Under the pieces are notes generated by a model. The model was not told the origin of the DNA and made no database searches. It saw nothing but the letters and a program-made list of their open reading frames with translations. A DNA stretch of 64,000 nt from Spodoptera frugiperda. Taxonomy: Eukaryota > Arthropoda > Insecta > Lepidoptera > Noctuidae. The stretch spans positions 6,672,473-6,736,472 of the forward strand of contig NC_064229.1 of the NCBI RefSeq assembly GCF_023101765.2. The letters run 5' to 3'. Made by a program: the position numbers and the translations under genes. Of the stretch, positions 13,901 to 24,600 are shown one piece after another. The first letter of the stretch is position 1, and every line of letters begins with the position of its first letter.

Positions 13901-16900
13901 ACAAACGTCCTCAAAAAGTCATGATTATTTTCGCTTTGTTCGAATTTGATAGTGCTTTATTATCGAAACTATATTAATAAAAATAGCACTCAAAAGATAA
14001 TAATATTTTCTATATCTAAATAAGTCGGTCGGTCTAAAATTCTAAATAATTATTAACCCAGACAAAACAATGTATAAAGAAATGTATAATTTAAAGAATA
14101 TATGTATATATAGAACATTACTTTTACGAAATGCCTAATCCGAAGGTGACAGATGATATCTTATGTATACAGCAGCATACTCATGAATGAGATTTATTAT
14201 ATCAAATTCCTTTCCTAAAACAATAAATATCTTGTTAATATAATAAATAAGATTGCCTTCAAGCTTCATCAGAGCCTTGACCTCAGTATTCGTTAGGTAA
14301 CTGTATCGGTCAAATGTTGGAGGCTGTTCACTTATCCGTGTGTAGCTTCCGTGTATGTTCTTCTTATTTTAATGTTTATTTTTTTATAGTCTTCTCAGTT
14401 ATAGATTTTGTTCTTTGCTGACCGTCTTATCAGGCACCTATACAAGACAGAATCTCTCGGTATACTTTATGATTTGTCTTTTTCTTAAATTACTGCCTCG
14501 TTGCTCGAGTGAGTGGTCAAAAGTGCTTTTGGTATTTTTTAAATTTCTCAATTGTTACCCGGAGTCTGGAATTGCGCCCAGTATATGGCAATGGGCTCAC
14601 ATCCTATTACATGGGACTTATAACACAAATGGTGAAAAGTGGGTGTAGATTGTATGCGGCATTACGTGTCATAAAGTGCACTGACTACCCCTTCGGGGAT
14701 AAACGGTATGACGTTGCATATATTTTTCTTAAATTATAAATATCAATAAAACAATAAGAAAATAAGATATTAATTGTTATGAATAATATTAATTATCCCT
14801 GAATTGTTTATATCAACGGTCATTAATCCCGAGTCAATAGAATTTTTGTTTAGATAACCAATGCATAATTAAAACAATTCAGTATTATCAGTACGAAAGT
14901 GTAAATAAATGAACAATGAACTACTTAACCGATGTTTTATTGCGACTGATAATAGGCATAACATAAACAGCAGCATAGTAATCTCGCGCATTCTCTTTAT
15001 TAATAAATAACTACTACAACAACGTTCCTTTTGAAATAATTACGCTGTACAATAATTATTACATTGACCAACTACAATATGTAATTGTATTAATTATAAA
15101 TGAAGCATTAAACTAATTAGATAAACCATCAAAGATGCTCATACTGTGGATAAGATCACACGACAAAATAACTACATAAACTGTATACATCATAATCTTA
15201 TAAAACAGCATACAAATTTTATAATATTATATGATTCCTAAACATCCAATAATTTCCAGGTACCAGAGACTCCAATATGGCTGCTATCGAAGGGCCGTCA
15301 AAAAGAAGCTCTCAACTCACTGTGTCGACTCCGTGGCTGGGCCAAACCAGAGCACGTGAAAGAAGAGTTTGACGAACTGATACAATACCACGACGCCTTA
15401 AAACGATGTGTACTGTGTGCCAAAGAAGGAAAGATCTTGGAACCATGCGAACATTACAACACAAGTTCTTTCAAAAAGATAATTTTTAAGATAAAGCACA
15501 TATTCTTCGCAAAGGAGACTATGAAGCCGTTCATGTTGGTGCTGGCGTACTTCTTCTTCTACACCATGAGTGGAGCTCTGCCAGTGAGGCCCAACATGGT
15601 GAACGTGTGCAGGGCTTTAGGAATGAAGTATGACCCCAAGAATATTGTTGTAAGTACTTAAAATTTGTATTCTGTATAGTACGGTATTCAAATTCTTATT
15701 CTCTCGTCAACTGTTTTGATGATTCCGTATGAAGGTAAGCGTCCACAGGCCCGCACCGTACGCATTCCGTATGACGTCATTGGTACGCATCGCATGTAGG
15801 CACAGAATAGAGAAGAATTGCCAAAGAGCGGTTCGTACGATGCGGATCAGTGGACGCAGTTGTATGAGTTTCTATACAACAATACTAAAATCGGTTGCGT
15901 GTGATGCGTACGATGCGGGCCTGTAGACGCTTACCTTTAATTGTAAATCACTTTCTATCTTATTTTCGTCTTCTGTCTGTTATTTTAGAACAATATTTTC
16001 ATATTTTTCTACTATTTAAGTATGATCATATTAAAAATGTTCATCGTCATCTACTTACTCATTAAAAGGCTCTATTTCAAAATTTTTAAAATATCACACG
16101 ATTCCCATCGCACCTACTTCGGTAAATCACAGATTTGTATTCAACGAGAACATTACGTAGGTAGCTTCTCACTGGTACAATATAAATTATGCACTTGTTT
16201 GTATATTGAAGAGCCAAGATGAAATGTTGATGGCCTTACACAACTAGTTTTTTGGTAATACCGGAATTATAATAGGTTCGTGATTTACATGTGAAGAATG
16301 CATTTCTGAATTAATTTTAAGGTCTAAATTCAATTTTACGCTCTCGGTTTCACTTATTTTGTTAAAATAAGATTTTTGACACCTCATCGCATTGTTGACA
16401 AAATCAAGTAAATCTAAACCGTATCATCATCTTTACCAAAATCCAATACCTAAGTCGATTCGATTATGCATCTTTCGTACATGGTTTGACTGTACTTAAC
16501 CAATACAAAAAAAAAATGCGTAATATATATTCTAAACCCAAATTCTGTAATTTCCAGGTCGTCATTGGTGCCCTGTTCATAGTAATAAGCTTACTATCAG
16601 CTGCTATCGTCAGATTTATCGGGAAGAGGAAGCTGGTCGTCGGTTCCATGCTGGGAACAGCCTGCTGCAGCATGGCCATCAGCATCTACGCTCGGATGAA
16701 CCTCCCTCCCACCGTCTTCTCCTACGAGATCGACACGTTCACCGACAAGAAGGAACTATTGCCTGTCATTTTATTCTTAGCACTCATTTGCTTCAACGCT
16801 CTTGGCATCCCTTGGGTGCTATTGTCAGAAGTTTTTCCATTCAGGTATGTGTGGTTTTGGTTACAAAAATAAACCTTTTTTGTATTTCAATTTAATTCTA

Positions 16901-17379
16901 TTAAAGAATCGTAATGGTTATACAAATTAGACTTAATAGATAACCCAATTCATTATCAACGGCAGAAAGAAATTTACTTCATTGGAGTTACGTTTTGAAG
17001 CATTGTAACATTTTGTATTAAATAACCTATATTAAGACAAACTTAATCATCTTCCAGGAGCCGCGGCATCGCCACCGCCCTCGCAGCTGCTTCAAGCTAC
17101 GTCATTTACTTTGGAGCAGCCAAAACCAACTACAATCTCGAATATGCTTTCCACCTCAGTGGAGCATTTGGTATATATGCCATATTCGGTTTCATAGGAA
17201 CAGTATACATGTACCTGTTCCTACCAGAAACTGAGAAGAAGACTTTAGCCGAAATTGAAGCGTATTACAAAAGTGATAGAAAAATATTCGCTGATGATTT
17301 CTTAATAAACTCTTTTAGGAAGAAGAAAGTCGTGAGCGGAGACGCTGACAAACCGATGCTAGTCAAAACAATTAATTGA
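4916..17379 (+). CDS. Major facilitator sugar-transporter-like protein (Tret1-like), 5' incomplete
   Basis: Exons read as 4916-5144, 7126-7282, 15260-15649, 16558-16844 and 17058-17379 (stop TGA), joined in phases 2, 0, 0 and 2, giving about 461 residues. Visible family motifs are D-x-F-G-R-K-K in the loop after TM2, Y-V-G-E-I-S-x-P-x-x-R-G after TM4, P-E-T-P-I-W after TM6, F-P-F-R-S-R-G after TM10 and P-E-T-E-K-K at the C-terminus. These place it in the MFS sugar-porter family, in the insect trehalose-transporter-like branch, as a plasma-membrane protein with about 12 helices. The first exon opens in phase 1 (codon finished by GC), so exons for the N-terminus and TM1 (about 70 residues in the paralogue at 29084-36068) are missing. 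I could not find them in bases 1-4915; they may lie outside the window or be lost. The Met at 4921 sits inside a conserved block and is a poor start. The Q-x-S-G-x-N motif of glucose/trehalose porters is not recognisable in TM7, so the substrate is unknown. Confidence 0.85.
5435..5670 (+). mobile_element. tRNA-derived SINE, copy 2
   Basis: Contains gtagcacggagtctggaact, tgcccaatatatggcaatag and the end block ggggataaaaggcgtgacgt shared with the other copies. The head is rearranged: the B-box region appears inverted (cgggaatcgaacccg). It sits in the first visible intron of the transporter. Confidence 0.75.
8078..8960. mobile_element. Element with inverted ends rich in attattaataat, carrying a nested LINE piece
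   Basis: The left end atgttacggtaaatctgatt plus aattgaaaattattaataat is the inverted form of the right end attattaataattttcaatt ... cttaccgtaacat. Further attattaataat units recur inside both ends. The interior includes the LINE fragment at 8395-8605. Confidence 0.6.
8395..8605 (+). pseudogene. Fragment of a non-LTR retrotransposon (R1-type) reverse transcriptase C-terminus
   Basis: One frame reads S-P-L-F-E-E-W-L-E-R-R-H-G-I-L-T-Y-R, then V-L-T-G-H-G-S-L-G-R-F-L and I-G-R-E. This is the conserved region just before the C-terminal zinc knuckle of R1-clade LINEs. The knuckle cysteine/histidine pair is replaced by Tyr/Trp. No full polymerase is present, so it is a dead fragment. Confidence 0.7.
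11992..12171 (+). mobile_element. tRNA-derived SINE, copy 3
   Basis: Starts gactgcgtcgttggtcgagt (A-box-like), has lost most of the tRNA-like head, and ends ggggataaaaggcgtgacgt. Confidence 0.8.
12590..12775 (+). repeat. Dispersed retroelement family 2, copy 1
   Basis: Shares aggaaaatcatccaat, agaggcagtgtcagac and actaaaaaccaccccgttcc with the copy at 59479-59583, and the following ccgcagctcc with 25420-25545. It ends in a GC-rich block. Probably SINE- or LINE-derived. Confidence 0.65.
13430..13565 (+). repeat. LINE-like 3' tail
   Basis: The segment ggcggcggcgattacttacc followed by atcaggtgatccgtctgttc and a run of A's matches the 3' tails seen at 26295-26345, 28385-28440 and 60760-60855. 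Confidence 0.55.
14492..14717 (+). mobile_element. tRNA-derived SINE, copy 4
   Basis: Starts actgcctcgttgctcgagtg and contains ggagtctggaattgcgccca and aacacaaatggtgaaaagtg. It ends ggataaacggtatgacgttg. Same strand as all other copies. Confidence 0.8.
15732..15938. mobile_element. MITE with about 35-bp inverted ends
   Basis: The left end aaggtaagcgtccacaggcc continues cgcaccgtacgcat. The right end is its inverted copy, ending gtagacgcttacctt. Interior about 140 bases, non-coding. It sits in the intron just after the exon ending at 15649. Confidence 0.8.
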
Positions 17380-18361
17380 ATTTCTTAGATAGACGAATGT
17401 TAATAATTAAACCTGAAGATGTGTGAGGTCGAAGTGAATGAAACCGTGATATATTTTGTCTTGATACTGACCGATGTTATATGAATAATAGAGGTAATAG
17501 TCATCATTTTATCGACTGGGTTCTACCGCAAGTGTTCCAAATGGACTTTCTTCTTTTAATTCAACTGATCTGATGTCAGTAAGAGTTGTACAGGTATTAG
17601 TATCAATGAAGTTGTTGAAAGATATCAATTAAATAAGTATACGTAACAACAAATATTATATTTAGTTTAGATGTAAGCTACTTTGGCAAAATTGTTTCTT
17701 ATTCAAGAAATAGTTCGTTCGTAGTACTGTAAGTTATAGTTTTTTTTGTATTTATTAGTATTTTATTACTAGTATTTACTGTCCCAAAATATTCGTATTT
17801 TTCTTATTACGTATTGTTTTGCGAGAGATGTATCGGTTATGCGATATTCTTGTTTCTACTCTTTGTTCGATTTATATCATTTATTTAAACTTCACCAGCA
17901 TTCCACTATTTAAGATTGTCTCCTCAACTTTTGTCAAGATTATAAGTCGAAATATTTTTGGGATTAGTACAGATCAAATGCTTGCCATTATATTTAAGAT
18001 ATAGGTAAAATGTTTTATTTACTATTTACCTAGTAATGTATGTAATATTAACAATCATGTGAACCTCGGATCGAGACTGATCGTGATTTGTACCGTGGAT
18101 GGATGTGTTACTGTAAATACTGTTGCTCTATAAAATAAATTGTTTTTATTACCTTCTTCGTTTTGATTATTGTCCTTTCATTATGTGTTAATTTCTTTGA
18201 TTACCTATGTCCTTATTTATCAAGTCTATAAATATGTGTAAAGTTAGTGCGCCTGATACTTTTTATAGAGAAATCATCCTAAATGTGCTTCACAAACAAA
18301 TGGAAGCCTAAATAATATAATATTAAATTAATACAAATGATAACAACTCAAATAAAGCATT
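17380..18361. other. Convergent intergenic stretch / transporter 3' UTR
   Basis: It lies between the transporter stop and the last mucin-like exon of the opposite strand. A TAAAATAAAT near 18131-18140 is a reasonable poly(A) signal for the transporter, implying a long 3' UTR of about 750 bases. No other gene is seen. Confidence 0.5.
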
Positions 18362-18645
18362 TTATTTGGGTGTCGAAGTCAGAATTCTAAAGAAATCTCT
18401 AGTTTCACCTTTAACTGTTGTTAACCACGTCTTTGGTCTTGCACAGTTATTCTTTAATTTTGGATTTTCCTGACAATCTTCATCATTCGTCGGAATCACT
18501 ATTGAACTCGTAGGTTTATCAGTTGTGTGTGGTATATGTGTATTATCAATTTTGTTTTCATCTTCGTTGCTGGTGGCGGTAACTCTTGTATCAAGATTGT
18601 CGTCAGGGAGAGTTACATTCATCTCTCCTGGGTCATCTTCGCATC
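18362..18645 (-). CDS. Short tail exon E with one C-x-RP-x-TW-x-TT motif
   Basis: Phase-1 exon after TTTTTTTCAG, beginning GA TGC GAA GAT (R-C-E-D-D in a joined protein), 93 residues. It is acidic and Thr/Asn-rich rather than a long Thr array. Near the end it has C-Q-E-N-P-K-L-K-N-N-C-A-R-P-K-T-W-L-T-T, and it closes L-T-S-T-P-K. The stop codon sits inside AAATAAA, so a poly(A) signal overlaps the end of the frame. Exon B also carries T-S-T-P-K near its end, which supports common origin. It is the last recognisable module before the convergent transporter gene. Confidence 0.65.
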
Positions 18646-21600
18646 CTGAAAAAAATGGCAAAGTTATATTAATCTTTACGCCTGCGCCTGTTTGTTGCTG
18701 AATGAATAAATTAAACATTTTTGTTCGTCACATGGTCACAAACAGTATTAGTGATTTAGGTCCGATGCCCAGTTTGGGAAAAAGTAAATTTTCAGTAAGA
18801 CCTATTAGAAACTCTGAAATTCTGCACGAACTCATAACTGGTCAGCAATGTATGCTACATTGGCATCTTCGCCTATCTATTAGAGGAGTAAGCGATTGTG
18901 TAACATGTTATTTTCTGAATGTATTTTTACATAACCAGGCACATCTATTATTTTAAGTACAATCTAAATGAATATACTTTTGTTAACAATAAAATGAAAC
19001 CGGTGTGAAATGGACTATAACTAATTATTACCAATAACCAATGTAAGACTAGATTAAATTAAACACAGAGTATTTTAATTAACTTATTTAATAAATAAAA
19101 AAGTACGTTAACACACACATTAATGACGATATTTTTTAGATCGTTTTCTTTTCGTAGTTGTTAACCATGAATGAGGTCTGTTACATCCCAAAAACTCGCA
19201 TGGATGTGTCGGATACCCATAATTTCGTGTAATTGGCTTCGTTGGGAATTCTCTTGTACTTAATTCAGTTGTTATTCGTGGCTCAGTTACTACTTTACGA
19301 GTGGTTGTAGCTGTTGGTACTGTTGTCGTCTCCAAAATAACCTCAGTTACAGTTTCTTCAACGCTATCATCATCATCTCTTGGACTTTCTGTAGTGGTAG
19401 TTGGAATAAATATGAAAGACTCGGTAGTAGTAGGAAAGTAGAAAACAGTAGTTGTTCTAGCAGTAGTTGCAGAAGTAGTAGTTGTTCTAGCAGCAGTTGC
19501 AGAAGTAGTAGTTGTACTAGGAACAGTTGCAGAAGTAGTAGTTGTACTAGGAACAGTTGCAGAAGTAGTAGTTGTACTAGGAACAGTTGCAGAAGTAGTA
19601 GTTGTACTAGGAGCAGTTGCAGAAGTAGTAGTTGTACTAGGAGCAGTTGCAGAAGTAGTAGATCTAGTAGTAGCAGTTGCATAAGTAGTGGTAGTAGTAA
19701 TTGTAGTGGTAGTAGTAGAAGCAGTAGTAGGCCGCGGTGACCTAGTTGGTACAGTCCTAGTGTAAGTAGGAACGGTTGATATAGTATCGTAGTACGTTGT
19801 CTCTTCATAGTACGTCGACTCTTTGGTTGTTTGTTTAATCGTGGTAGATTTTGGAGTTGTAGACTTTCGTGTGGTTTTTATAGTTTTTGTTGGTTCATGT
19901 GGTTTCATTGAAGTACGCCATGTGGAAGGTCTGTCACATGGTGGTAAGTGATTACAATCGTAATTATTCTTAAAAGTACTTCTTTCAATGTCATTTTCAA
20001 GATAGTCTGAGTCCGGATCTAGATTTATGTTGTCCAAAATATTGGAATAATGTTGGTCAGTTGGCGGTGTTTTGTTTTTACCACATACCACTATTTTGTA
20101 ACCTGGAAAGATATAAATATTAATTATAATAGTATTTGTGAATCTGAACCTATTTAGTGTGATTACGATAAAAATGACGGGAACAATTTGGACTGGACTT
20201 GCAATAAAAATGACAGAGTAAGTCCAAACAATATATTCATGAAAATACAAACTTACTAGTATTACATTATTCATTATACCTGTAGTATTTTCGTTTCCTT
20301 GATCTTCTTGTTGTGGTGAGCCATGTGACAGGTCTTTCACAATTTATGTTATTGCATCTCGTTGGATACCACCATGGCGTAGTATGATGATAAGTTGGTG
20401 GTCGTTTAGTAGGATAAAGAGTAGTAGTAGTAGATGTAGTAGTTGTAAGTAAAGTAGTAGTAGTGGTTAGTTTAGGAGTGGATGATGATTTCATGGTTGT
20501 GAGCCATGTGACGGGTCTATCACAATATATGCTCTTGCATGTCGTTGGATACCACCAAGGCGTAGTATGATGATAAGTTGGTGGTCGTTTAGTAGGATAA
20601 AGCGTAGTAGTACGTTTAGTAGTAGTAGATGTAGTAGGCTTAGTTGTTGTTAATCTCCTAGTAGTAGATGTTGTAGTTGTAAGTAAAGTAGTAGTAGTAG
20701 TGATTGGTTTAGTAGTAGTGGATGTTGTAGTCAAAGTTGTAGTAGTAGGCTTAGTGGTTGTTATTGTAGTAGTAGGTTTAGAAGTTGTTAAAAGTGTAGT
20801 AGTTGTAGTTGATTTAGTAGTTGTGGAAGGTGTGGTTGTTGTAGTTGTAGTAGACTTAGTAGTTGTAGAAGGTGTAGTTGTTGTAGTAGATTTAGTTGTT
20901 GTTGTAGGTTTAGTAGTTGTAGAAGGTGTAGTTGTTGTAGTTGTAGTAGGTTTAGTAGTTGTAGAAGGTGTAGTTTTTGTAGTAGATTTAGTAGTAGTAG
21001 TTCGTTTAGTAGTAAGCTTTGTAGTTGTAGTAGGGTTAGTAGTAGTTATATGTGTAGTAGTTGTTGTAGGTTTAGTAGTAGTTATTGTAGGTTTAGTTGT
21101 AGTTGAAAATGTAGTAGTTGTAGGTGTAGTAGTTGTAGTAGGTTTAGTAGTTGTTAAAGGTGTAGTTGTTGTTGTAGTTGAAGGTGTAGTAGTTGTTGTA
21201 GGTTTAGTTGTTGTAGTTGAAAGTGTAGTAGTTGTAGGTGTAGTAGTTGTAGTAGGTTTCACAGTAGTAGTAGTTGAAGGTGTTGTAATTGTAGTTGAAG
21301 GTGTAGTAGTTGTAGTAGATGTAGTAGTTGTTGTTGTAGGTATAGTTGTAGTTGAATGTGTAGTAGTTGAAGGTGTAGTAGTTGAAGGAGTAGTAGTTAT
21401 AGTGGGTTTAGTGGTAGTTGTAGTATATTTAGTAGTAGTTGAAGGTGTAGTAGTTCTAGTAGGTTTAGAAGTAGTTGTAATAGGTTTGGTAGTAGTTGTA
21501 GTATATGTAGTAGTAGTTGAAGGTGTAGTAGTTGTAGTAGGTTTAGAAGTAGTTGTAATAGGTTTGGTAGTAGTTGTAGTATATGTAGTAGTAGTTGAAG

Positions 21601-24600
21601 GTGTAGTAGTTGTAGTAGGTTTAGAAGTAGTTGTAATAGGTTTGGTAGTAGTTGTAGTATATGTAGTAGTAGTTGAAGGTGTTTTAGTTGTAGTAGGTTT
21701 AGAAGTAGTTGTTGTAGGTTTAGTAGTAGTTGTTATAGTTGAAGGGGTAGTAGTTGATGTAGGTTTAGTAGTAATTACATGTGTAGTAGTAGTTTTAATA
21801 GTAGTAGTTGAAGTAATAGTAGGTTTAGCTGTAGTGGGTGTTGTAGTAGTGGATGTTTCATCATCATCATTGGAAGTAGTTTCCGATGGTTTGCTTGTGG
21901 TTGTTAACATTGATGTAGTTGTGATTTCCTCTGTTGTACTTGTTGTGGTCTCCTGTTTTTTTGTAGATGTACTTGGAAATGAAGCTGTTCCAGAAAAAAA
22001 GATTTATTAAATACTAATTTAGTTATTAAAATATAGTAATATTGAACAACATTCTTAATGCAATATTTTTTTTTGTGTTGCTTTTAAGTCAATAGTGTAG
22101 CGACCTTATACAGTTGAGTCGTAGAGTTTTTAGAAACCTGCAGAAACTTTGCAAAAGCAACAGTATCGAGATTCATTATAACAAAATATTCGCTCTGAAA
22201 TTGTAGGTGAACGTAAAAAGCTACCATAGATTTACATAACATTTTTTTCAAAACGTCACTCTATTCACTAAATTATTCACAAATACTATAAACTTGAAAT
22301 CTAGAAAAAAAATCAGCCAACTATCTCACATTCCAAGGCCCTTGCCTTAAGCACGCTAAATTTCCCAAACCATTATTACTGGGTATTGCTCGGAAAGACC
22401 AATTTCAGAACGAATAAACTGTTGAATTTAATGTCTACCGATTAAACTGACTAATCAAAATTGAGCTTACATGTTATATCCCATTTAGGTGTTGATGTGG
22501 TTTCAAAGGTATCTGGCGTCATAGGTGACGTAGTAAAAATGTGATTTTTCGTCGTTCTCCAAGTTTTAGGTCTATCATCACAACACACTTCATCGACTGG
22601 TCTAGGAGGGAGGATGTCAAAAGTTACGAAAGAGCTTGTATAGGTTGGAAACGTTTTTATTGTTGGTTTATGCACATCCCTTTTTGTATTACATGTAGTG
22701 CATTGGCATATTAAACGCTGCTTAGAATTATATTTGTTATCCGGATAATGACGCCGAGAGTTATATTGTTCATTGATGTGAATATGTTGAGGATGCTTTT
22801 GATGTTTTGGTAAGTGCTGTGACCTCGTCGTTGGAGCCCGTAAGTAATGACTATTCATCTGTGGAGAAAGTATGAATTGTGCTACAGTTTGCGGCGATTG
22901 TACTTTATAAGAACTTGCTCGTGTTGTCATCATGAGTTCAGGATCCAAGTAATTAATGTATTTAAACTCTTGTTCCAGCGCCCGAACATCTTTTAGCATT
23001 TGATCAACTGATTGTTCATTTTCAATGGTGCGTCGTGGTGAATAAACTGGATGAAGTGTCTTTGGTTTTTCTAGTGGCCTATAATTTAATTTATTTACAT
23101 TAAATATTTGTTCTAAAGGCTTAATATACCTGGATCTCAGTTCTTCCACCAATCTATATTCTTCAGTAGTTGGTTTCAATGAGCCTGTGTGATCATTTTT
23201 GTCTCCAAATGACTGAACATCTTCGTCTGGGTGTTCAAGATAATCACTGTCTTCGGTGGTCTCTTTCATTACTTTATATGTCGATGGAAAATAATATGCC
23301 GAGTCTCCTATTGTATTTGCGGCAATATCTATATATGGTTCGGGATTAAATTGCAGTAATGGTAGTGGTGGCACATTTGTGGGGGGTGCTGGCCATGTTG
23401 GCTTCAGTGGTATCCAAGATGGCGGTGCCCGCATTCCCAATGATCGTAACGGCATCTTCATCGTTTGTAAGTAATGGTAATCAAGTTCTGTTGTTTGTCT
23501 TGGCCGCAATGTCGTCATACACTTGTCACAAGGTACTGATGGCACAGCTGATGTACCTACACGTCTCTGTACTGACGCAAGTTGTGGTGTCACCTTTGGT
23601 ACAAAGTTACGCCTGTGGTGCTGTAGTGCTTTATTACATATTGTTGGAGGGCGGAATGAGAGTGGGAGTGGGTCGCTTATATCTAGTTCTGGACCTAAAC
23701 AAAATACGTTGTAGGTTTCCCGATAACCTGAAAAGTCATAAACATTATAATAGTTAACGTTTTAATTATAATGTCTTAAACAAATCGTTAGGAATAAAAA
23801 TGTGGAGTAAAACAAAGGGTGAAGTGCTTAATTATTTTATTATAATACTTTTGTATCTTCGTTCATATATTGCAAGCTATGTCTTGTTGGCCACCTGGGC
23901 AAGTACTCGGTGAGCCCGTGTATTTTCTGTACCCTGAAATAGGACAGATAAAACATTACTATCAAAATTAATATTTTATCTGCAGTTTTACTCCAGAACC
24001 ATTTTTATGCCTAACGAGAAAAGAAATAACTTGCAAGTTAACGGTAAAATAAGTATTAAATTTAAAAAAAAAACAATTCAAACAGTGAAATAAAAAACCT
24101 ACACCATGTAAACTGATTAATGCACGCTCATTTGAATGTGTTAGTTCTGCCAGTCACAATTAATGTCACAAACAATGAACTAATTAGGTACTTTTCTGTT
24201 GTATCCTAATTTTTGCATAACGATAGTTTTAAAAACGTGTAGCCTTTTGTTCTTAAGACACGTGCTTTTCAAAAGATTGGTTTTCACGTGTAGTAGTGCC
24301 TCTTACAAAAGAACTGTACGATAATGTATTTCCAGTTTTTGTTTGTTGAGCACGTTATGTTATTAGGTACTTAGTTCTTTTTTAACAGGTTCTAACTTTG
24401 TAAACTTTAAATGTTGGATAAACGACAACAAATTAGTTACGGAACTCTGAATAAAAATAGTAACAATAAGTAACTATGATGAGCAATGAGAAAATATGAC
24501 TCTTCTTAATATGTCAATTGAAATATAAAGCACCCTAAATGTTCAAAAAATACACCAAATGCAAAGAAAACTATAGACGATTATTGAAATACCGGAATTG

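Larger units (their letters stand above)
7283..15259 (+). other. 8-kb intron of the first transporter
   Basis: The interval between the exons ending at 7282 and starting at 15260 contains only repeats: SINE copies, LINE tails, the inverted-end element and simple AT-rich sequence. I see no nested gene on either strand. Confidence 0.6.

Noticed and set aside
19347..19808. Leu-rich frame on the - strand
   Set aside because: It is a shifted frame of the same 30-base repeats as exon D, which has the conserved Cys/Trp motifs.
20700..22010. 436-codon Val-rich open frame on the + strand
   Set aside because: It is the reverse complement of the Thr-codon repeats of exon C; composition is almost only Val with Gly/Glu and it has no splice or family signal.
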